Positions 49,422 to 62,240 are shown, numbered from the stretch's first letter. The stretch is 64,000 bases of DNA from Sinotaia quadrata (GCA_028829895.1 CM054183.1:73271571-73335570), one strand, 5' to 3'. The notes: generated from the letters alone by a model not told the origin. Program-made: numbers and translations.

Positions 49422-50639
49422 CTAGAATGTGTATTTTGAACAATAAGAATTGGTCAAAGAGAATCTGATAGTCATCAATTATAAAACAGCAATAACTAGA
49501 ATTAGAAGAGTTATTTTTTTCTGTCAAATTTATAAAAGATCTGTGTGATCTGGGATAGTCAAAAGTTAATTTCTGAAAAATTATATTTGCTGATCTTCTT
49601 TCTGTTTTTTTTATGCCTTTTCTCTAATTAACTCTTGATTTTATTTACTTTCTGGTAGCCTCCAAAGGCTATTTTGTCCAATAGTCTTAAATTTTTCAAT
49701 ATAATTGAATTCAGACCAATGGTTAACAAATTCAGAGTTCATGATGTATTTTTAAAAAAATACAAAACAAAAAAAATGTTCATAAATTGGAAGTTATGAG
49801 TATATTTCAAATCAAACCACAATATGTTAAAATATAATTTAAAAGTGAAATATTGCAAATAAGGACAGCTGTTCCAATTTTAATTGCCATAAAATTTGGA
49901 GAAGGAAGCACATTTTTTTAAAACAATGTTTCATTGTTAACCTAATGCTTTTCATATATGAGTGGTTTTGGAGGGTAAAAAGACATCCTAAATGTTGTTT
50001 AATGTTCACCATCCCTCCTATTAGTCCATTATATCCAAGTGTGTGTGTGTGACAGGTAAAGAGATAAAGTGGATAAAGATATGGATAAAGTGACAGAGAA
50101 ATTGATGGAGAAAGAAAGGGACATAAATTGGATTTATTCAATATATATTTATTTTATTGCTCTTAGCTGATGATGAAAAATAAATAACTTTCATAAAAGA
50201 TATTTTAGCTGACAAGTATGTTTGATTATTTTATAATTTATGTGTTTATAATATATTATAAAATAAATCACAATTTTCAAAGAAATGAAATAAAATGCAT
50301 TCTTTCTGTATTTAAAACAATAAAGTACAAGGGTGTTTTAACTCAATTGTTTCCAGACACACTAATCTAAAAGCCAATTATATATTAGGTCTCAAACATC
50401 AAACAAGCAAATGTAATACTTTCAATGAAAGATGAAAAAATGTTGACACACATTGTAAAATGTCATCACTGAAACATGCTATGCAACTAAATAGTAAAAA
50501 ACAAAAAGAATTTTGAAGTGGATGGAGAATCTAACCTCTTAAGAACTGCAATAAAAGAATAAATTATAATGATTCAAAAGCAACAGTCATCTAAAAACCA
50601 AAATATAAATTATAGAAAAAAAACGTTTAGATAATATTA
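49422..50639. other. Intron sequence, nothing recognised
   Basis: AT-rich. No exon, repeat boundary or coding remnant supported. Confidence 0.5.
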
Positions 50640-50875
50640 CTATTTGTGACGCTGTCAGGGCGCTACAGCCATTTGTAGTTGATTACTCCCCTTTGATAGT
50701 CGAGGGAAGTATGTACTTAAAAAAATGTATAGTGAAAAAACTATTTGACATAAATTATTTTTTTTTAAAATAAACATGAGATTGTGAACTTTAATAAATT
50801 ATAAAAACCCACTTTTGAATTTTTTTCACTTTAGCCGGGTTTTTCCAGTCAGCATCACATTTGTATTTATATATT
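50640..50875 (+). repeat. Dispersed repeat family 2, copy 1
   Basis: GATTACTCCCCTTTGATAGT, TACTTAAAAAAATGTATAGT, TTTGACATAAATTA and ATGAGATTGTGAACTTTA, then TTTCACTTTAGCCGGGTTTT, match 53537-53720 in order and orientation. A short ACAGCCATTTGTAGT block is also seen at 52162. Confidence 0.7.
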
Positions 50876-53159
50876 AATTTACTATTATCAATTAAATTTG
50901 TAAGGTTTAAGAGAACAGTTGTAAATTCCATGTACTTAAACTAATTATATGCATGTACAGGTAAATTATTAAACAGATACTAATTAATATTATGTTTATA
51001 ATATATATTAAGTGTAATATTTATAAAGCCAAGACCTAAAAATATAACAGCCAAAGTAAATTTTACCACTAAATGAAATATGTTTACAAAATACATTTTT
51101 TAATGTCTCAGTTTGTTGAAAGCATAGCACTATTCTTTTCTACTTTTTTTTTAACATTCTTCAACATCAAAGAAAAAAATCAACAGAAAAAGCATTCAAA
51201 AAAATAGCCACAATCTCAGTACAGTTTAACATTAGAGTAAAATATATTATTAATCAAATAATAACACAGTCTCAATAAACAGAACTATAAATAAATACAA
51301 CTATTATAAAAAGCAAAAGTATTATTTTTACCAAAGTGTGCTGTGTATAATGTTTAAAATTGGTTTGAAATAGAGTAGGTCTGTTGCAAAAAATAATTAG
51401 AAAATATTTAACTGAGGATCAGAAGTCAATCAATTTTGCAATATAAAGCTGCTAAAATTAACTTGTAATTACTAAATGAATTCATAAACAAATAAAAAGC
51501 TAATTTATAAAAAGCAATACTGATATAAGCATAACAAGCATCAAGATTAAGTGGATTCAAAGTTTGCTGCAGCTCTAATTTCCTAACATACACGATGCAG
51601 CCATTGCTAAAATTTGAAGCAGATGCTTTTTTGGTTAACCAATAGAAATTCTTTGCAGCTGCTGCTATATTTTAAATAATAGTTTTATAGAGGTATGAAC
51701 ACTCTTGCCCGTGCAACTTTCTGTGAGAAAATATTCATACAAATGCATTTACAGCAACAATTTTGAAATGAGCCAAGGTTTTCATCGATTCTCAAAGCAT
51801 GAGTTTTAAAGTGTAAGTATTGTTTTCTCTAATCAATCCATTTTATTTTAAACCCTGTAAACAAAACAAACAGCTGAATAAACCACACTTTAAAAAATAT
51901 CTGTACCTATTCAAAAGTTAAAAAGAAACCAGTTATTCTGGCTGCTTTTATTCAACAGCTCAATTCACATGAATTATGTGATCTTGAAGAAATTCTAAAT
52001 ATAGAGCACTGACTTGAATGCATGATGGCAAATGAAAAGTTTAATAAATTTTTGCTTTATTGCTTATGAATCATTTCTTTAGAGTGGTTTTCATCTGTCA
52101 GCATATATATGTGTCATTGCCTGCAAAAACCCAACTAAAGTCACTATAATTAATTATGCACTACAGCCATTTGTAGTCATAAAGTAAACAAAAAATCAAT
52201 TTGGGGATTACTTTAAAAATCACTTTAGTGATCATTATTTTTCAATAATCCAAGACATTTTTGTTGTTTGAACTTGAGATTATAGCTTTTTAAAGTGTAA
52301 AATGACTACTTGGGTTGGGTGGGTCAACTCTTTGATCTGGTATGGGACTACTTCGTACCTATTAACACAACTGATTGCACGGTAATTTTAGCAATCAGAG
52401 ATGCACACATGTCACATTGAGTGAGAAGGCTTTTTGTTTCTATTCAAAATACATAGGACATATGGCTGTGCATGAATTGGACACAAAGTTGCCTAAAATT
52501 TATTGTTATGTGCTTCACTTACTTTGCTCCGACTTTGGCCACGTTTTAAAATTTAATTTTAGGGCTGAAACTTTATTTTTTTGCGTATAGTTGTGATTTA
52601 TTTATGGTAGTGCAGAATCTGTCTACAAAATAATATTATAACTATGCAAAATTGTGCTATCTGGAGTGTAAATTAATTCATTTGAGAAGATAAGTATCAA
52701 GTTGATACCAACTGGAAGTAAGCTTAAAAAATGTGTACTACTCTTGTGTTGTCTGCTGCATTAGCTAGACTACTGAACAGAGGTGCTTTAGACAATAATA
52801 TTGATGTCATAGCTGATTATTCTGACTCTGACAGGCGCAGAGAAATGATGAAAATATTAAAGAAATTGAGGAAGCAACAGGTCCGTGCAGTTTTATCTGT
52901 TGTCCTCATACCATAATAAAGATTATCATTAAATAGAACTAGCTTAACTTTTTTTCTTTTTTTGGGGTGTTGGTGGTGGTTGTTTTTATGCAACAATACA
53001 AACCAAGATGTGATTAAAACCTCTTATGAATACTTTTTGTAGGATAATATTTGATTATATTGATATAACCCACTTCATGTTATATATAGTAATATATCTA
53101 CAAATAGGAACATTTTTTAAAATTTCATTTAGAGTATATCCTGTATAAATAAATTTGTA
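50876..53159. other. Intron sequence, nothing recognised
   Basis: AT-rich. An open frame at 52731-52916 (SAALARLLNRGALDNNIDVI, then an acidic-basic helix) resembles the N-terminal part of a transposase-associated ORF but is not identified. Confidence 0.4.
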
Positions 53160-53450
53160 GGAAAATGAAAATTTTCTGTGACCCAACAAATGCATGAAAG
53201 ACAATTGTGCGCACCGACAAATGCGCGATAGGGTTAGGGTTAGGGTTAGGGTTAGGGTTAGGGTAGGGTTAGGTTAGGGTTAGGGTTAGGGTTAGGGTTA
53301 GGGTTAGGTTACGTTTAGGGCTAGGATTAGGGGTTAGGGTTAGAGTTAGGGTTAGAGTTAGAGTTAGGGACAGAACGCATCGTCGCACTTTTGTCGGCGC
53401 GCATTTGTCAGCGGACCAAATTTTCTTCGAATTTTTCATTCTTTCAGGAT
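53160..53450. mobile_element. Interstitial telomere-like tract enclosed by inverted arms
   Basis: About 23 TTAGGG units with variants (53231-53369). Left of it GCGCACCGACAAATGCGCGA (about 53209-53228); right of it, on the minus strand, GACAAATGCGCGCCGACAAA (about 53393-53412). Further out, AAATTTTCTG-type and AAAATTTGGTC-type blocks continue the inversion. The arrangement looks like a small non-autonomous element that carries telomere-like repeats, or a repaired break; the inverted arms favour the former. Confidence 0.7.
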
Positions 53451-53536
53451 GTAATTAAAACATTTTTGTAGTAGCACCAATCAGTTTCAACAGAAAATTC
53501 TAGTTTTCACATAAATATCATAATTTTGGTTTATAT

Positions 53537-53740
53537 GATTACTCCCCTTTAATAGTCCAGGTGGGTGGGATGGTGGGGTGGGTGGTGGTGGTACTTAAAA
53601 ATGGTATAGTGAAAAAAATATCTGACATAAATTAAAATTATTTTTTTTTATATACATGAGATTCCAAATTTTAGTAAATTAGAATTCTGAATTATTTTCA
53701 CTTTATCCAGCTTTCTGCAGGCATGTAAGTCGAATTTGTG
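53537..53740 (+). repeat. Dispersed repeat family 2, copy 2
   Basis: Direct copy of 50640-50875 with a GGTGGG-rich insertion at about 53561-53592. Lies 90 bp from the telomere-like element. Confidence 0.7.
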
Positions 53741-54753
53741 AGACCAAAAAATCGCAACCAAAAATACCAAGTTGATTTATACACCAGTTACAAATTGATG
53801 ATCATTTGAACTGTAGTAATTTCAGGTGAATTTCAGAAGATTACAAGATCCTGTGGCATCTCTGATGTTTGATATTATTTACAAGTCAGCCATCATGGAT
53901 AGCTTTGTTTTCTCACACACCACTAGGTGATAATTTCATAAATCTGTTAGTGTTATGCCGTATTATTTTGTATAATAAGCCATTTCATAGTTACCAGTGC
54001 GCATGCCCAGAACCCTTGCGGGTCAGAGGTCAAGAGAGATACTAGGTAGACAACCATTCACCAGAGTACGAAACACGCAAAACAAGCACACTTCAAAGTC
54101 AAGCAAATTCTCATGCTTGCTCATTCAGGACATAGCTAACAAGATTTTTTTAGCTTGAGTTTGGGTCTTCCATTGTTTTACATACTAGCAATCTTGAGTT
54201 GTTGAAAGGATCATGATTCGTGTGCTGGAATTTGCTACATGAATTTCAATTTATCGTAGCTACTGATGCAGTATTAGTGGGAAGTTATTTCTGACAGGGG
54301 GTTAGGGCATGAAGGAAAAAGGTCAACATATATGGCAATTATAGGCTTAAACATGAAAATTTTTAGTAAAAATCTGACCTCGACTTATGCTTCACTTCGA
54401 TCTGTAGGCCGGAAAATATGGTATACAGAAGATAATTTCAGAATAAATTTTATTTCTATTGTACACTTAATAATGTTTGATCTATGACTATTACATTTCC
54501 AATGCAAGCTTTTCAAATTGTATTTTCAATTCATAAAACCTATTATAAAACCTTCTTAAAACCTCAGATAAAGCAAGCTGACCAGCCAATAAGATGATGC
54601 TTTGTATTAAATGTCCTTAAGAAAGCAGCTTCATAAAGAGTAGCTGTCATAAAAGGTTTCCTTCTTGATGGAGAGAAAAACAAGATAGGCAAAAGAAGAA
54701 ATATATGACTAAAAGAAAACAAATTAAAATGGAAAAATGAATGAATGAAAGAA
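53741..54753. other. Intron sequence, nothing recognised
   Basis: No exon or known repeat. A GACCTCGACTTATGC block near 54380 looks like transposon-end sequence but has no partner. Confidence 0.4.
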
Positions 54754-54759
54754 AAATAC

Positions 54760-54966
54760 CTGGCTGGACAAAAGAATGAGACGAACTAAAGCTGGCATAA
54801 GGGTGTCAGCCAACTTGAGATTTTGTAGTTGAGGATGGGTCAATGCAGTAAGTAGAGCAGGTAGTAACCATCCTAACATGGTGGCTTTAGCCAAACGCTC
54901 AAGTCCAGAATCTTCCCGACCAGCTGATACTACCACAGAGCATGTTTCTAAAAAACTTTCAAGCAC
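54760..54966 (-). CDS. HECTD4: HECTD4-like exon, helical repeat
   Basis: 207 nt, 69 codons, phase 0 at both ends. Acceptor TAG at 54967-54969, donor GTATTT at 54754-54759. It encodes VLESFLETCSVVVSAGREDS and then LGWLLPALLTALTHPQLQ and LADTLMPALVRLILLSSQ. The LGWLLP---------HP-L----LAD--MP motif occurs in large E3 ligases such as HECTD4 and MYCBP2. The downstream exons decide for HECTD4. Confidence 0.94.
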
Positions 54967-55225
54967 CTAAAAGAAAACAATATAAGTGATTACATTACAA
55001 GGCAGCATCAAAATAATTAAAAAGAGTGATGAATAATTTTTCTACAAAGCATATATAATATATGCCATTAACAACATCTTTTAACAGCCTTGAAAATTTA
55101 CAGAATGAGCAAAGAAATTTAATATATTTTTAATACAGACTTAATGTAAATAATTTGGCACATGTTCTATATCAAAATTAATTTAATAATTTATAAAAAA
55201 TTATTAGTATCTAAATTAACATTAC

Positions 55226-55282
55226 CTCTGATGCTCCAGAAATGATTTTTGAGGACATATTCAGGACATCAGCTTGAAAATT
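55226..55282 (-). CDS. HECTD4: HECTD4-like short exon
   Basis: 57 nt, 19 codons (NFQADVLNMSSKIISGASE), phase 0 at both ends. Acceptor CAG at 55283-55285 after a T-rich tract, donor GTAATG at 55220-55225. It fits exactly between the exons at 54760 and 60778. Confidence 0.85.
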
Positions 55283-55560
55283 CTGTAAAGAAATATAAAC
55301 ATTTTTTAAAACATGAAACATAAAACTAATTTTCTATTTCAAATATAGCTTCAAATATAAAGATAAATTTAAAAAATACAGTTATAATTTTTGTTTTGTA
55401 ATAGCTTCATTACACTGTTACAAGGGCAGTTAACCTCTCAAGGCCAAGGCCAAAAATGTGCCAAACAGTATACAATTATATGTACGATTACTGTTGTAGT
55501 AGACAAACAGTTTAACAACAGAGAGCAACCAATTTACACAGGATCAGCTTTTATAAAGTA

Positions 55561-55950
55561 GTTTTGCACCAGTGAACAAAGAATGATTACCATAATTTGT
55601 CATAGTGTTTTGCACCAGTGAACAAAGAATGATTACCATAATTTGTCATAGTGTTTGCACCACTGACTAAAAACTGAATACCATAATTTGTCAATGTTCA
55701 CAACACTGACTAAAGATTGATTACCATAATTTCACTATGTAACAAATTTTCACTTTTGTTCTGTTCCTGGATTGAAAGTGTGTTTTGTTATAATAGTGTC
55801 ACAGCAATAACTAAGGCTGACTGTCATATTTTGTCATGATAGTGTTTGCAACATGACTAAAAACTGAATACCATTATTTGTCATCGTTGCTTTTTGCAAC
55901 ATTGACTAAAGACTGACTACCAAAATTTGTCATCCTAGTTTACACCAATA
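55561..55950 (+). repeat. Minisatellite, about 46-bp unit, roughly seven diverged copies
   Basis: GTTTTGCACCAGTGAACAAA with GAATGATTACCATAATTTGT at 55561 is repeated almost exactly at 55607, then in decayed form (CACTGACTAAAAACTGAATACC) at about 55653 and 55698. After a 100-bp interruption (55740-55838) it resumes to 55950. Confidence 0.9.
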
Positions 55951-56319
55951 TAATTAGTTATTGCCAAATTAGTCAATTATCTGGAAAGACATCCTCATAT
56001 ACATAAAAACTAGAAGTACACTAGGATGCCTTGTTGTCTAACAGCTATAAGCTACACTAGAGTGCCTGGTTGTCTTACAGCCATAAGCACAATAGAGCAA
56101 ATTATTTTGAAAAGCGGACAATTTACACATAAAAACAAATGAGGCTAACTTATGAAACCAATCAAAACATAGTTCACTTTCAAATCAGTATTTATGTCAT
56201 AATTTGTTGCTTACTTTAAAAATACTTCTTAAAAATGCTTCTTCCAAACTGTTTCATTGTTTCATACTTGAATCACAAAATGGCATGTTTGCATAGCAAT
56301 TCTGAGTCAAGTGACACTG

Positions 56320-57990
56320 TCACCAATCCAATGAAGATGGATCATTTTATGGGTTTGAGATACAAGTAGGTCATGATATAAATGCAGATGATGTTGAGAT
56401 TGGAAGTTATTCTGCTTTTCTTACAATTCTCTAACAACAAAGTTGAACCAGCACCACTGATTTATACTGAAAAAGAGTGGACTGTACATTTTCACACACC
56501 ATTTATTATCAATGATTTTAATGCAGCTTGTACAGGAACTGTTTCATGATGAATCCTATGTAAACTGCAAGTGCATTAGATTATTTTTCTTTGTTATGTC
56601 TTACAGCAATATTGGTATCACTGTCCATCACAGTCACATCCATCATACCAAAAGGTACACTGTGTTTTGGCAAGGAGGGCGTACATGTGCCAACTTTGAG
56701 CAGACAAGACTAGCTATGATAAAAGCATGGATTGCATGCAATTCTGATTGTTCTCTACTGGTCAGCAGACTCTTTATTGGTAATGCTGGCACAAAAGTGA
56801 TCTGTGCTAGAAATCATTTTATCAGCCAGACATCATACCTTCATATCAGGGACAGACAGGCAGAGTCTGTTAGAGACCCAAACTTTCATTACTTATACAA
56901 AGTGAAAGTAGTAGTGAATACTCTGGCAACTACATTTGCTGCTACATTCATACATTGGCATCATTTGGTTGTAGACAAATCAATGATTCATTTTACCTGG
57001 TGCTTTGCTTATCTGCAGTAATGCTATCAAAACCAGTCAAATGTGATATAAAAGTTTTAATACTACAATAGTGACACTGCATATTTATGCAAGTTCCAAA
57101 TTTACTGTGAATGTGAAGACTCACCAATAACTAATGGACTTGGTCATTATAATATATGTCAGCAGAATAAGATTTCATGTACAATTCTTTTTCACAATTT
57201 GTTTACATCTCTCAAACTTAAAACAGGTTTGCTTGAGAAGGGATGCTATATGCTGGTGGAACTATAAGATGGCAAAGAAAAGGTTTTCAACAAGAGCTGA
57301 AATGGGTGCGAAATCTACAATGTGAGTACAATTCTGAAAAAGAGGAAGAGCAATCTGACTGCATTGGATTGGTAGGATTAAAAAACAAGTGCCTGTCCTG
57401 TCAACTTTCAATGACCCATCCTCTATGAAACAAGCTTACCAATACATTGGACCCAATGGTGCTTGTCAACCAATTCTCCAGCCACAAGCACTCTTTGACT
57501 ATAATGTTCACATGAATGGGGGTGGACATTCATGGCCAGAGGGGACTGAAGTATGATTATGGGCAGAATTGTTATTAGACCAGGCAAACATATTCTTGTT
57601 TCTGGTAAATTCAGCAATCCCATGAATATTCATACTTTATGATCAGACTTCAACAACTGCAATCCAAAGAAAAAATGTTTTTCTCATCTTGACTGCCATA
57701 ATGAACTTGCCATACAACTCATTACTGGATTCAGTGCCCAAAAACTATGATATTCTGAAGATGTGAGAGCAATGGATTGTGATGATGAGAATATGCAAAG
57801 TCATATTATCATCAAGATGCCCAAGAAAAACCAGAGCCATCATCATCTCAAGCAACAACACAATTTTTGGTTGTGCTCAGTGTAATATAAATCTATTCAA
57901 AGACTGTCTTATCTCATACATAGGGAATCATCACCAAAATATGACCGAAGACCAAACGATCATGATCAGGGAAAGAAATAGGCAAAAATG
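56320..57990 (+). pseudogene. piggyBac transposase pseudogene, family 2 copy 2
   Basis: Plus-strand paralogue of 39540-41050. The longest frame, 56512-57021, contains LFIGNAGTKVICARNHFISQ, VVNTLATTFAATFIHWHHLV and VDKSMIHFTWCFAYLQ, where the expected VDE is VDK. It is followed in other frames by YLCKFQIYCECEDS and a TSL-LKTGLLEKGCY block near 57200-57250, then the third-Asp and C-terminal regions decayed to about 57990. No terminal repeats were found. Not functional. Confidence 0.82.
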
Positions 57991-58210
57991 CTAGAAACAT
58001 AATTGCCAGTTTGAAGGAATTACATGAAGATCCCAATTTAGGGCCATTTATATGGAAAATTTAAAAAGACAGTCATGATTTGCCAAATAAATTAAATTCA
58101 AAACATTTACTTGCAAGGAGTGGGTCAATTCATGAAGCAGAAATTGAACAGCAATTATGTGGTACACTAAATGTACCATGCACTTTTTAAAATGTATTAG
58201 CCCATATATT

Positions 58211-58241
<31 letters not shown>
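58211..58241. repeat. (TA)n microsatellite
   Basis: About fourteen TA units. Confidence 0.95.
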
Positions 58242-60414
58242 AAATCTTCAACATTATATCTACATTTTTTTTTTTTAAAGAAGTAATAATGGCCACTGCA
58301 ATAGTATATAACTCTCAGTAAAAGTGATGTCAATGAAATGCTTTCATCACTTAAGTGGTTATTGTCTAGAAGTAGAAATGTTAAGTTAATATTTTAAAAT
58401 ATACAATTAAGTCAAAAATAGGTTTTCTTGATAACCTTAAGAGAATGTACAGATAGAAGCTAAGCAATTTCCTGTATTTTACTATTCCACAGTTATAGTT
58501 GTTTAGCATAAATTGTTCAATTTAAATGGGATAGGTAACTTGAACAATGTGATCAGTGAGAAGAATTGCCAGATTTACTACAATGAAGAAAGTTCCATGT
58601 TCTTTCTACTATTCACCACCAACTATAGTAGTAGGTAGTCCCAACGTTGCTGTTTTACAGGGGACAAATGCTCTTTTGCATGCAAATTCACGGAACTTTG
58701 ATTCACAGCAGTTTTCTTCACACTAACCCTGGACTAACGATGTTTAAAAATAAAGAGCTATCTTTCACCTTTTAAAGTATGCTCTTGCTTGTCATCTGAA
58801 CTTTATTATTGTATCCATAAACTTTGACGAAAACACCTTAGGGTTAGGTCGAAAATTTCTCATCGGGCGCCTCACGGAATATTCGCGGTTTCGGATAGCA
58901 TGCTTTAAGATTTTTGCAATAGCTGCATGGACAAATAAGAGAACTTCTGATTGGTCCATTAAAAAGAAGAGAGATGACTCTCTACACTCATATTTTTTTC
59001 ATAATTGTATGTTAAGAATAATGCCAAAAAAATTTAAGTAAAAAGTTTGAGACAAATTTTGGGAGTCAAATATTTTTCACAAAATCAAGGAAAAAATATC
59101 ATTTTATTCACCATTTCAACATCTTTCCAGAAACATGACATAATACGGGATTATTAGTCCATGCAGTTCTTGCTAAATTCAAAACCCCATAGCATCTTTC
59201 TCAATTCGCATCACAGTCATGGCTTTCATTTCTGAGACACAGTGTACCGACGCTAACGCTGATTATTCTACCCTATACAATCAATTGAAACCATTTATCG
59301 GTCAGATCTATTTGTGAGTGTTTATTAATGTTTATTTTCATTTTCTTGAATTTTTTTGTAAGCATATTATTATTTTTCAAGTAGAATTATAGACATTTTC
59401 CAAATTAACTCTTTCAAATATAGGCCGATCTTGGAGTGACTCTTTTGCAAAGATGTGAAAATATACTATTTTCTTGAAATATTTGGTTTTAAAGACGCAG
59501 TTCATATTTATGAATATTGTTTTATTTGCTCATTTAATTTTAGGTATGGGTGACAATTTTATTATGTAGAAAAAATAGTTTTAAATCATCGTTAATTTCA
59601 ACAAGAAAAGATAACTCTCGATGCTCAAGCGTTCTGTTTATTGTAACACAAACTTAATATTTAGTTTATTATTTTGCTTTTGCTTGTATTTAAACATATT
59701 CTTTTCCCATTTTGTTTCTTATATGAACATCATTTTACAGTGTAAAAAATCTCATTCCCCCCCCCTCCCCTGACTTGTAATTTCTTTACACTTCTACATA
59801 AATGGAGAAATAGCTTAAGGTTGTTTCGTTTTTTAATAATAAAGACAGCAGGCTGCTGTACATTTGTTCTTAATCTTATAGCTAACTTAATATTTCTTCA
59901 TGTTTTACTTTATTTTAAAGAGTGATAGTTACATATTGTTTGGTCCTTTCACTCATTTAGCTGGTAAGCAATGTATACCTTTTTCTTTACATTAATAGTA
60001 AGTTATTAAAAGTATGCAGCTAAGAGTTATCCTACTTACAGATTATTTTGAAGAATCATACTTGTTTGCATAAAGAAAATTTTAAGGGTTGAACATTTGT
60101 GGAATATTTTTTTTAGCTGATGAGCAGTAGACTAATTTATCTTCAGGGTTATGACTCAACTTGTAAATGGTCATGTCTTGTTAACAACCTGCAGTTTGTT
60201 GGCAGATGGGGAGTCATGGTAACGAACTAAAATCACTATATAATGGGGAAAAAATGAAAAAACAATACATTTGCATACATCAATATATGATTAGCAGTAT
60301 ACAATTATATTAGCACAGTTCAAATGAAGAACATGATTGAAATGTGGCCACAATTCTTAATTGTATAATCTGCAGATAAAGACAACCTTCCCTCCTCTCT
60401 TACATCATTTGCCC
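58242..60414. other. Intron sequence, nothing recognised
   Basis: AT-rich with a C-run at about 59756-59768. A TTAACTCTTTC block at 59406 is also seen at 38814, perhaps a decayed piggyBac-type end; unproven. Confidence 0.45.
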
Positions 60415-60480
60415 TTAACCCGTTCAGTGTTGTTGGGATGAAATGGGCCATGGCCCACAGGCAGGCTTAGTTTTAGCATG
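60415..60480 (+). mobile_element. Possible solo piggyBac-type end
   Basis: TTAA (60415-60418) followed by CCCGTTCAGTGTTGTTGG. The first eight bases after TTAA equal those of the intact element at 42415. No inverted partner found nearby. Confidence 0.4.
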
Positions 60481-60777
60481 TTTGACATTCTAATTTTTAC
60501 ATATCAGTCTGAATTAAACATCTGTTCTTAAATTAATCAATAGGTCTATAAAAAGTTGTAATTTAAATTTTAAAAATCCATTAATTAGTACAGTTGGTTT
60601 TAATTTTTTAGCACAATGACCCATTCAATTATCATTTAGTGGGACGCTGAGGCCTTGTTTAATTTTAATCTTACATCATGTATTTTTTAAAGCCTTTAAT
60701 TCTTTAAATTTGTTAATTATGAGCACAAAACAAAATGTAAATTGAAAAGAATGATGATGAAGAAACAGTATACCAAC

Positions 60778-60909
60778 CTCTAGAGTGTCATGATAAGAGG
60801 ACGAAGATACCATGCACAAAGAAGCATCAGGCAATGATTCATATAAGATGGTTGCTTGCAGCAGGTGTGACCGTAAAGCCATCAAGTACTGGATGCATGG
60901 TGAAGCACT
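60778..60909 (-). CDS. HECTD4: HECTD4-like exon
   Basis: 132 nt, 44 codons, phase 0 at both ends. Acceptor CAG at 60910-60912, donor GTTGGT at 60772-60777. It encodes SASPCIQYLMALRSHLLQAT followed by a serine-rich stretch ending YHDTLE. The SPC-QYLMALRSHLLQ helix is family-like. The donor is weaker than the consensus. Confidence 0.88.
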
Positions 60910-60912
60910 CTG

Positions 60913-62020
60913 CATATTTATACAAAATACTGTTAAAGAAATTATTATTTTTAAAATATTACTCACATATTAGTTGGTATTTAAATAAAAGAGCTCTCAC
61001 TTTTTTCAATCATGAAAAGCAGTTCTACAGTATTCAGTAAGTTTAGAGTACGAAAAGCAAAGCTGAATAATTCTTTCTTCACTCCTGAAAGGAGGGAAAT
61101 ACTGCTCTGAAACCAGAATGAGTGAGAATTGTCTGGAATGACCTTGGCTTGGTAATTTAATTAGATATTCTGGAAAGGCTGCCTCTATTAACAAGGAGTA
61201 GAAGATAAAATATTAAAAGATAAGTGATCTCAATACTTAACCTATTCTGTATGGTAAATAATAGAGCTGAGGAAAAGAATAATTAACAGGGTGGTAAGCT
61301 ATAATGTTGCTGCAAAATTTCATTCACTCTTCATGCAGGAGTATTGTAACTCCTTTTTGAACCTAACCATGTCTGGAAAAATGTAATTGCCTAGTACTAC
61401 TAGTTTTGTGATGCTATGCATCATTTATTCTTTATGATTTTGATCACTAAAATATTGTGTTTATGCAGAATTATTTATTCAATTTCTATCATCCTGTATT
61501 ATTGTGGTAAGCTAAAAAGACAAAAGGGAATGGCAGACGTTATATGAAAGCATCTTTCAAATTTCACTTTTAAGTCCTTTTAACTGACCATTTAGGTATC
61601 AATTACAATAGAAAGAGATTATCAATAAAAAACAAACACCAAGCAAAGGGAGAAAAAAGAAAAATGCCAGAGTCCCTACCCAATACCTAATAAAAAACAA
61701 CAAACTGATATTATTCATAAGATAGTAGGATGAAAGAAAACTAAATGGGAAAATTGCTGACAATATAAATGCAACATCCATATGTTTGCTATTACTGTAA
61801 TACTTTTTTTTTAAAATCTCCATATCCATTTTTTAAAAATTTATTTTTAATTGTACAATTTAAATACAATAAATTAAATTTTGGGACAAGCAAACTAAAG
61901 TGTATGGGGAGAAAGAGGGGAGAAATGTGAGAATGTTACTGAAGGAATTTTATGATTTTATTATAATTGCTGGGGTTGAAATTATACCAAATATTCATAT
62001 TTGTGTTGCTGGGTAACCAG
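60913..62020. other. Intron sequence, nothing recognised
   Basis: AT-rich; no supported feature. Confidence 0.5.
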
Positions 62021-62023
62021 TAC

Positions 62024-62053
62024 GGGGGGGGGGGGGGGGTGTGTGTGTGTGTC
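62024..62053. repeat. G-run followed by (GT)n
   Basis: Sixteen or so G followed by about seven GT units. Confidence 0.95.
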
Positions 62054-62240
62054 TATTACTAGCAGCATAGTAAGCTTTCTTGAGTGATAAAAAAGTTAGG
62101 TACAAATAAAAATCTTTTTTCTTGTCTTCTTTATTAACAATAATATTGATTACAATTTATTTACAACGTATTTCTATTCTAAGGGATTTTTTGTTTTAAT
62201 TTGCTGAAAAATTGGAAACTTGATAAACTGGTGGTAAAAT

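Noticed and set aside
52731..52916. 61-codon frame with a charged helix
   Set aside because: Plausible composition but no recognised family, no splice-site support and no second copy.
55561..55950. Regular repeats with spacers reminiscent of a CRISPR array
   Set aside because: Units are head-to-tail, diverging copies without unique spacers of constant length, in a eukaryotic intron.
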